This document shows positions 60,077 to 64,000 of a stretch of 64,000 nt of DNA, in pieces. Position 1 is the stretch's first letter. The number at the start of each line of letters is the position of its first letter. The notes under the pieces are model-generated. The model did not search any database, was not told the DNA's origin, and was given only the letters and a program-made list of their open reading frames with translations. The stretch is from Caenorhabditis remanei. Its lineage: Eukaryota > Nematoda > Chromadorea > Rhabditida > Rhabditidae. The stretch covers positions 9,300,001-9,364,000 of the forward strand of contig NC_071332.1 in NCBI RefSeq assembly GCF_010183535.1. The letters are read 5' to 3'. Position numbers and translations under genes: made by a program.

Positions 60077-60648
60077 TTAGATGAAGTAGTGAACGAAATG
60101 AGGGAGCAAAAAGTCAAAGTTTAAAGTTTTCGGAGCTTCTCTCGAAAATAGCAACATTCGTTGAATGTGTACTAGTCCGCACAAATCTCTGACATCTTCT
60201 CGTTTCTCGTGTTTCTCAACGTCTTCTGTGCGAAAAACCTCTCGCTCAATTAGTTCAACAATCTGATTGAAACTGAGCCAATTCTCGGATCTTTCTGGAG
60301 AGATACACGGGCGGCTCAATTCTAGAAATAGCTCATTGACAAAGGGAAAACATTGAAGAAAGAAGGAGAAGATGTGTGAAACAAATCAAATCAAAGAAGT
60401 CGTCTTTCGGTTTCCCCTATCCAGACACACATACTTCTAGTGGTTGTTTTGGTGTGGGGCGTCGTCTCGTTTTTGGAAGAAGAGGTAAATGAATCGTCGT
60501 CCGGAGGCTTCTATGAGAGCCTTGCTCGAAAATTATTTCGGAATCTGTGTTGGCTGAAACCTCCCTTTACCACCCCCCCCCCCCCCTCCATATTTACACA
60601 CGTTTTCTTCGTATTCCTACCAGTAAGATGGTGTATAGACGACGTCAT
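60077..60648 (-). CDS. Hypothetical helical protein, 133 aa
   Basis: Complement of 60077..60331, 60435..60553, 60621..60648; phases close. It starts MTSSIHHLTANTDSEIIFEQ, then a basic Pro-rich stretch (KTRRRPTPKQPLE) and a helical, charged C-terminal half (NQIVELIEREVFRTEDVEKH). The last acceptor (CAATGAG) is non-standard for nematodes, which is the main doubt. Intron 1 contains a run of 14 G on the coding strand. No domain recognised. Confidence 0.4.
60573..60586. repeat. Mononucleotide run of 14 C (G14 on reverse strand)
   Basis: An uninterrupted run of 14 C. In C. elegans such G tracts are sites of deletion when the FANCJ helicase dog-1 is lost, because they form G-quadruplexes. Here it falls in intron 1 of the hypothetical gene, just before its acceptor. 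Run length is also prone to sequencing error. Confidence 0.9.
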
Positions 60649-60963
60649 CACAGGAGAAATAACGAGAGGAAGAGGGCTGGAAAGATATGTTGAATACAAA
60701 TAGATGGGTGGAACTGGATGTGGGGCGAGAAAATAAATATAGAAGCGAAAGGGGGCCATCTTTTTTTGATGAGCGCGCAAGGAGAAAAGCAGCGGTCAAG
60801 AATGAGAATAACAGCACATGCAAACGGAGGAGGGTTGAGGGTTCTTTTTTCGATGAAAAATGAGCAGAGAAAAGCCAAATGAGACAAAGAAAACAAGGTC
60901 AGGTTTTGAGAAAAAGAAGGTTCTTCATTAGCAGAATTCTCACATTTCTTTTCTCATTTTTAT

Positions 60964-62590
60964 TTATTTCCATTCTTTTTGCAGATTTTCGAAGTATTCG
61001 TTTTGAGTTGGAATTACGTTTAGCTCTCGACCAAACACATTTTGAATCATACTGTCTCGTGATTGTTGGATACGAGTGGATAATCGGAGTTTGCGACAAA
61101 CATCTGGCAGTTCTGAAAAAAGAGAATGCTGGAGTGCTATCACTTTTGTAGTTATTGTCAGGATTCACAGCTAAAACACATAACTCACGTCTTCTATAAG
61201 CTCTTCTGAATAGCATATATAAAGGGATACTGTATTCGAGAACCATTGCCAAATGATTTAGTGCAATATAAGGTGCATATTTCATTAGTGAATGACATGT
61301 TGAGTCATCATTTTCTTCTATTCTTGTTGTCAGTTGGCTGCTAAAAGAATCCACCAAAGTGACTAAACTATCCAGCACAATTACCGGAAGCAATGCTTTT
61401 CTTACAACTCTGAAATTGAGTTTTCTTTGAAGACTTTAATTGAGTTTTGTCTGCTTACATCATGTTCTCTATAATCTGATATCTCATAGACAACGACACT
61501 TTTCCCATGAAAGTCAAATCTTTCTGATATTTGAGTGTTAGATTTCGATTCAGAAAATAGAGCCCAATGCATCCCTGAAAAGTTTTGAATGATCAAACTT
61601 CTTCATCAAACTCCAAATTAAATGAGCGGTTTAGTTACCGTACCCCGATAATTATAACTGTGACAACAGCTGACACAACACAGCCTCTGCATTGAAAAGA
61701 TGCAAAATATACGTAACCAGTCACAGATAGAAATACTAAAATTATGTAGACGGACCAGGTACGATTGGTTTCATACGAGACGGCCCAGTTAGTTGAAATT
61801 GTTCTTTCTGAAATAAAAGTACTTTTTGACTTTTTAACCTAAAATTAAAAGAATTTCTGAGAATATCTTCTAAGTAAATGTTACATCACAAAATGCAAAA
61901 AGTGATCGACACTGCCGCACAAAAACTATCATTATAGTGAAAGTGCTTCTAGAAAATCAAAAAAACCTGAAAACAACATGGTAAGCACCCAATTTGAGTG
62001 ATAAACAGTATTCAGATTTATGGGATTGATTTTCAGGTCTTCAGACATTATATCTTTCCTCTCGTTATTTAATCTTCCGGGTTCATTATTTTTGAAGGCA
62101 AACTCACCAATTAGGCAACAAAAACATAAGGCTGTTATAGCCGAATAGGTCAAATCATATAAGAAATAAATGACATTCAACATCTCAGCTGACCCTCCAA
62201 ACATAAAAAAAAAACTGACACACAGCCTCTGCTAGTCCGCAGAATATATAACATGAAAGAACTAATCCAAAGAGAAGTCTGAAATACTTTTACCATGACG
62301 TTTGTCATTGATTTTCAACTTACCCAAAAAATGGATGACATCCTTTCCTAATCTTGAAATGAACAACCAACAAAGTAGCAAAAAGAAGTGATTCAATTAT
62401 GATAAGAAGTGCATAATATACCCCAATTGCTTTCTGTGCAAACTTATCCACATTTACAGTCTGAAATCCAGAAATTTTCAATCGATTTCTTCCAAATGAC
62501 GTCACTTACAACTATGTAATGATTTCGAAGCATGACATTGCTACAGTTGAATAGGTTTGTTGACATTTCCGTCGCTTTCACTGAGTACAT
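60964..62590 (-). CDS. Sra-superfamily 7TM chemoreceptor with a 1-bp frameshift
   Basis: Complement of 60964..61112, 61189..61409, 61459..61574, 61644..61807, 62108..62278, 62324..62460, 62510..62590. The ATG at 62590 follows a TTTTCAG acceptor by 5 nt. Membrane segments are recognisable in each middle exon. Family marks: ERTISTNWAVSYETNRTW after TM3, SMRYQIIEN before TM5, and C-terminus VFGRELNVIPTQNEYFENLQ. These fit the Sra superfamily (Sra/Srab/Srb/Sre; Sre is my guess). A run of 10 T (62205-62214, reverse strand) puts the two halves of exon 3 out of frame by one base; with nine T all seven exons would close at 345 aa. Either a homopolymer error or a recent pseudogene. Confidence 0.8.
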
Positions 62591-63619
62591 CTCGTCTGAA
62601 AATTAGGAAATGAAGGGAAAAGAAAGAAAAAGAAAAAATGGATGAGGTTGAAGATCTGAACATTTGTTGAAGTGAAAAGAAGAGGTGTGCGCTTTCGTCG
62701 TCAGGCAAGACGAGTAAGTAATGATAGGTTAGTTGGAAGAAAAGGTTAACGCTAGAGAGAGATTTCTTGCTTTTAGAGAAAGATGTATGAAATTTCAAAA
62801 TAACAGAAAAAAGGTTTTGTTTTCAAAACGAGATGTTTCGAATTGGCCAACGCAATCTTTATAAGAATTATAATTCAAGATTCATTAGTAAACTAAATGA
62901 AAGTCTCGTTCGAAGTAAAAAAACCAAAGTGTCTGGAGAGATTCCTAGGCCGATTATTTCAGAAGACCGGGGAAATATGCAATTGAATTCCTCGAAAGCT
63001 GTGTGGAATGGAGTAACCAAAATATTGAACACGAGCAGTCTAAAAATTTTCATTTCTAGAGAACTAGAGACTAGAATTGTTCCTCTGGTTCAATATAGTG
63101 TCTGGTTTCTCATTTTGTCTATTGCTGGGTTTTTTTCTTAACCTATTAGTACAAACGAGATGTTTCCTAAAAGTGGCAATTTCCTTTAAAATTATATGAA
63201 ATTGATCAAATATATGATATATTATGACATTTTAAACTGTTGGCGACAAATACAACTGGAAACTCGAATTTTTAGTTTCCAAAACCTTCAAAGAGAATTA
63301 GAGCTTTTGAAAAATAAATTCTTGAACATACCATCTGTTTCATTTTTATATATTGACATAGTAAAGGGCAATAAAACTAGAGAATAAATATATAGAACAC
63401 ACAGAATTTACTCAGAATTTTAACATAAATCACTCGACGCAAAAAACAAGAAATGCGAAATTTGGTCTAATTCAATTTCCTTTTCTATGCCGTTTACAAC
63501 TACTATAACATTTTATTAGCTCGAGATCAGAAAGCGTATTGGGGAAAAATGAGTATAAGAGGGAAGGAAATGTTACAAAAAAGAGAAGTTGATTGTTTCT
63601 AGTCTTTCCTTATAAATGT
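62591..63619. other. Intergenic region upstream of the chemoreceptor
   Basis: Promoter side of the chemoreceptor gene. Forward frames at 62833-63141 (102 codons) and 63196-63387 (63 codons) start with ATG but lack splice partners, typical codon use or recognisable domains, so I do not call them genes. Confidence 0.4.
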
Positions 63620-64000
63620 CTAGTTTATAGCTGGAAGTCTATCCAAATTCTCGTAAAGCTCTTTTCGGTGTGGCATGAAGTGACGACGAAGCATGTGTCC
63701 AACGATATGAGCAATCGATGAAAGTGCCAAAACGACTCCGCAGAAAACAGTGGAACGGTTTTGAAGGGATTCAGAGAGGGTTCGTTTTCGGGTTCTCTCG
63801 CACAAATAGACTGAAAAATAAACTTTTTTTTTTGTTATTTGGTTTTAACTAGACAACTGGATAATTTTTACTAAAACAGGTGTTTTGTAGTGTAGCCTTC
63901 TGGGTATATCTAGCCTTTATTATCTGCAAATGTTGTTTTTTGATTCTTACGGGACAGATCAAAATTTGAGTAGGTGCAATGAACTACAAAGAATCAACAG
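63620..64000 (-). CDS. C-terminal end of a membrane protein, continuing beyond the window
   Basis: Complement of 63620..63810 and an exon from 63951 to at least 63983, probably starting after a CTTTGTAG acceptor. It reads HCTYSNFDLS, LYLCERTRKR, then a hydrophobic helix (STVFCGVVLALSSIAHIVG) followed by a basic tail, RRHFMPHRKELYENLDRLP, and the stop. So one C-terminal membrane segment is visible, preceded by a Cys-containing, probably lumenal or extracellular, segment. Family not recognised; most of the gene lies past 64000. Confidence 0.6.

Noticed and set aside
60511..60823. Overlapping reverse frames running through the poly-G tract
   Set aside because: They read Gly through the G14 run and overlap the better-supported spliced model; likely artefacts.
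62833..63141. 102-residue forward open frame
   Set aside because: ATG-started, but no acceptor, no family, AT-rich codon pattern like the flanks.
1..64000. tRNA, rRNA, CRISPR and bacterial-type features
   Set aside because: No tRNA B-box or cloverleaf, no rRNA stretch and no regularly spaced repeats were seen; the window is eukaryotic nuclear DNA.

Overview
This looks like nuclear DNA of a Caenorhabditis nematode. Most introns are 44-60 bp, acceptors are mostly TTTTCAG-like, and the first coding exon often follows directly on such an acceptor, as expected for spliced-leader trans-splicing. The gene families fit: Sra-superfamily chemoreceptor, nematode lipid-binding protein, globin, Kunitz proteins. 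A TFIIA large-subunit gene and an mlk-1-like kinase lie about 4 kb apart. From memory, C. elegans pqn-51 and mlk-1 share cosmid K11D12 on chromosome V, so the window is probably syntenic with it. No searches could be run. Exon models were built by hand from splice signals, reading phase and paralogue comparison, and nearly every model closes in frame.

Layout. (1) 1-8.4 kb: five related secreted Kunitz plus cysteine-rich genes, two forward and three reverse, with a 5'-truncated LINE fragment and a small inverted-repeat element between them. (2) 9-15 kb: a single-pass membrane protein, a UBA/coiled-coil/RING ligase and a fatty-acid-binding protein. (3) 15.1-33.4 kb: an 18-kb block of one family of very large zinc-finger proteins. 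Two full members (B, 1015 aa; C, 1489 aa) carry a C-terminal C4HC3 finger. The third (A, 1451 aa) lacks the finger and is followed about 210 bp downstream on the same strand by a separate 368-aa gene (A') with just the coiled coil and the finger. (4) 33.4-38.9 kb: TFIIA large subunit with a CRE/TATA promoter, a zinc-finger protein and a mucin-like membrane protein. (5) 39.3-45.6 kb: the mlk-1-like MAP3K. (6) 47.8-48.7 kb: a 932-bp terminal-inverted-repeat element. (7) 49.4-64 kb: CTR copper transporter, 54-aa secreted peptide, IBR-type zinc protein, N-acylated globin, some poorly supported small genes, an Sra-superfamily chemoreceptor with a 1-bp frameshift, and the end of a membrane protein.

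The most interesting system is the large zinc-finger family: three tandem paralogues that keep intron positions and several Cys/His motifs I cannot match to a named domain, a split version of the architecture, and a module present in two members and absent from the third. Cytosolic ubiquitin ligation is a reasonable guess from the finger, but the N-terminal two-thirds has no function I can name.
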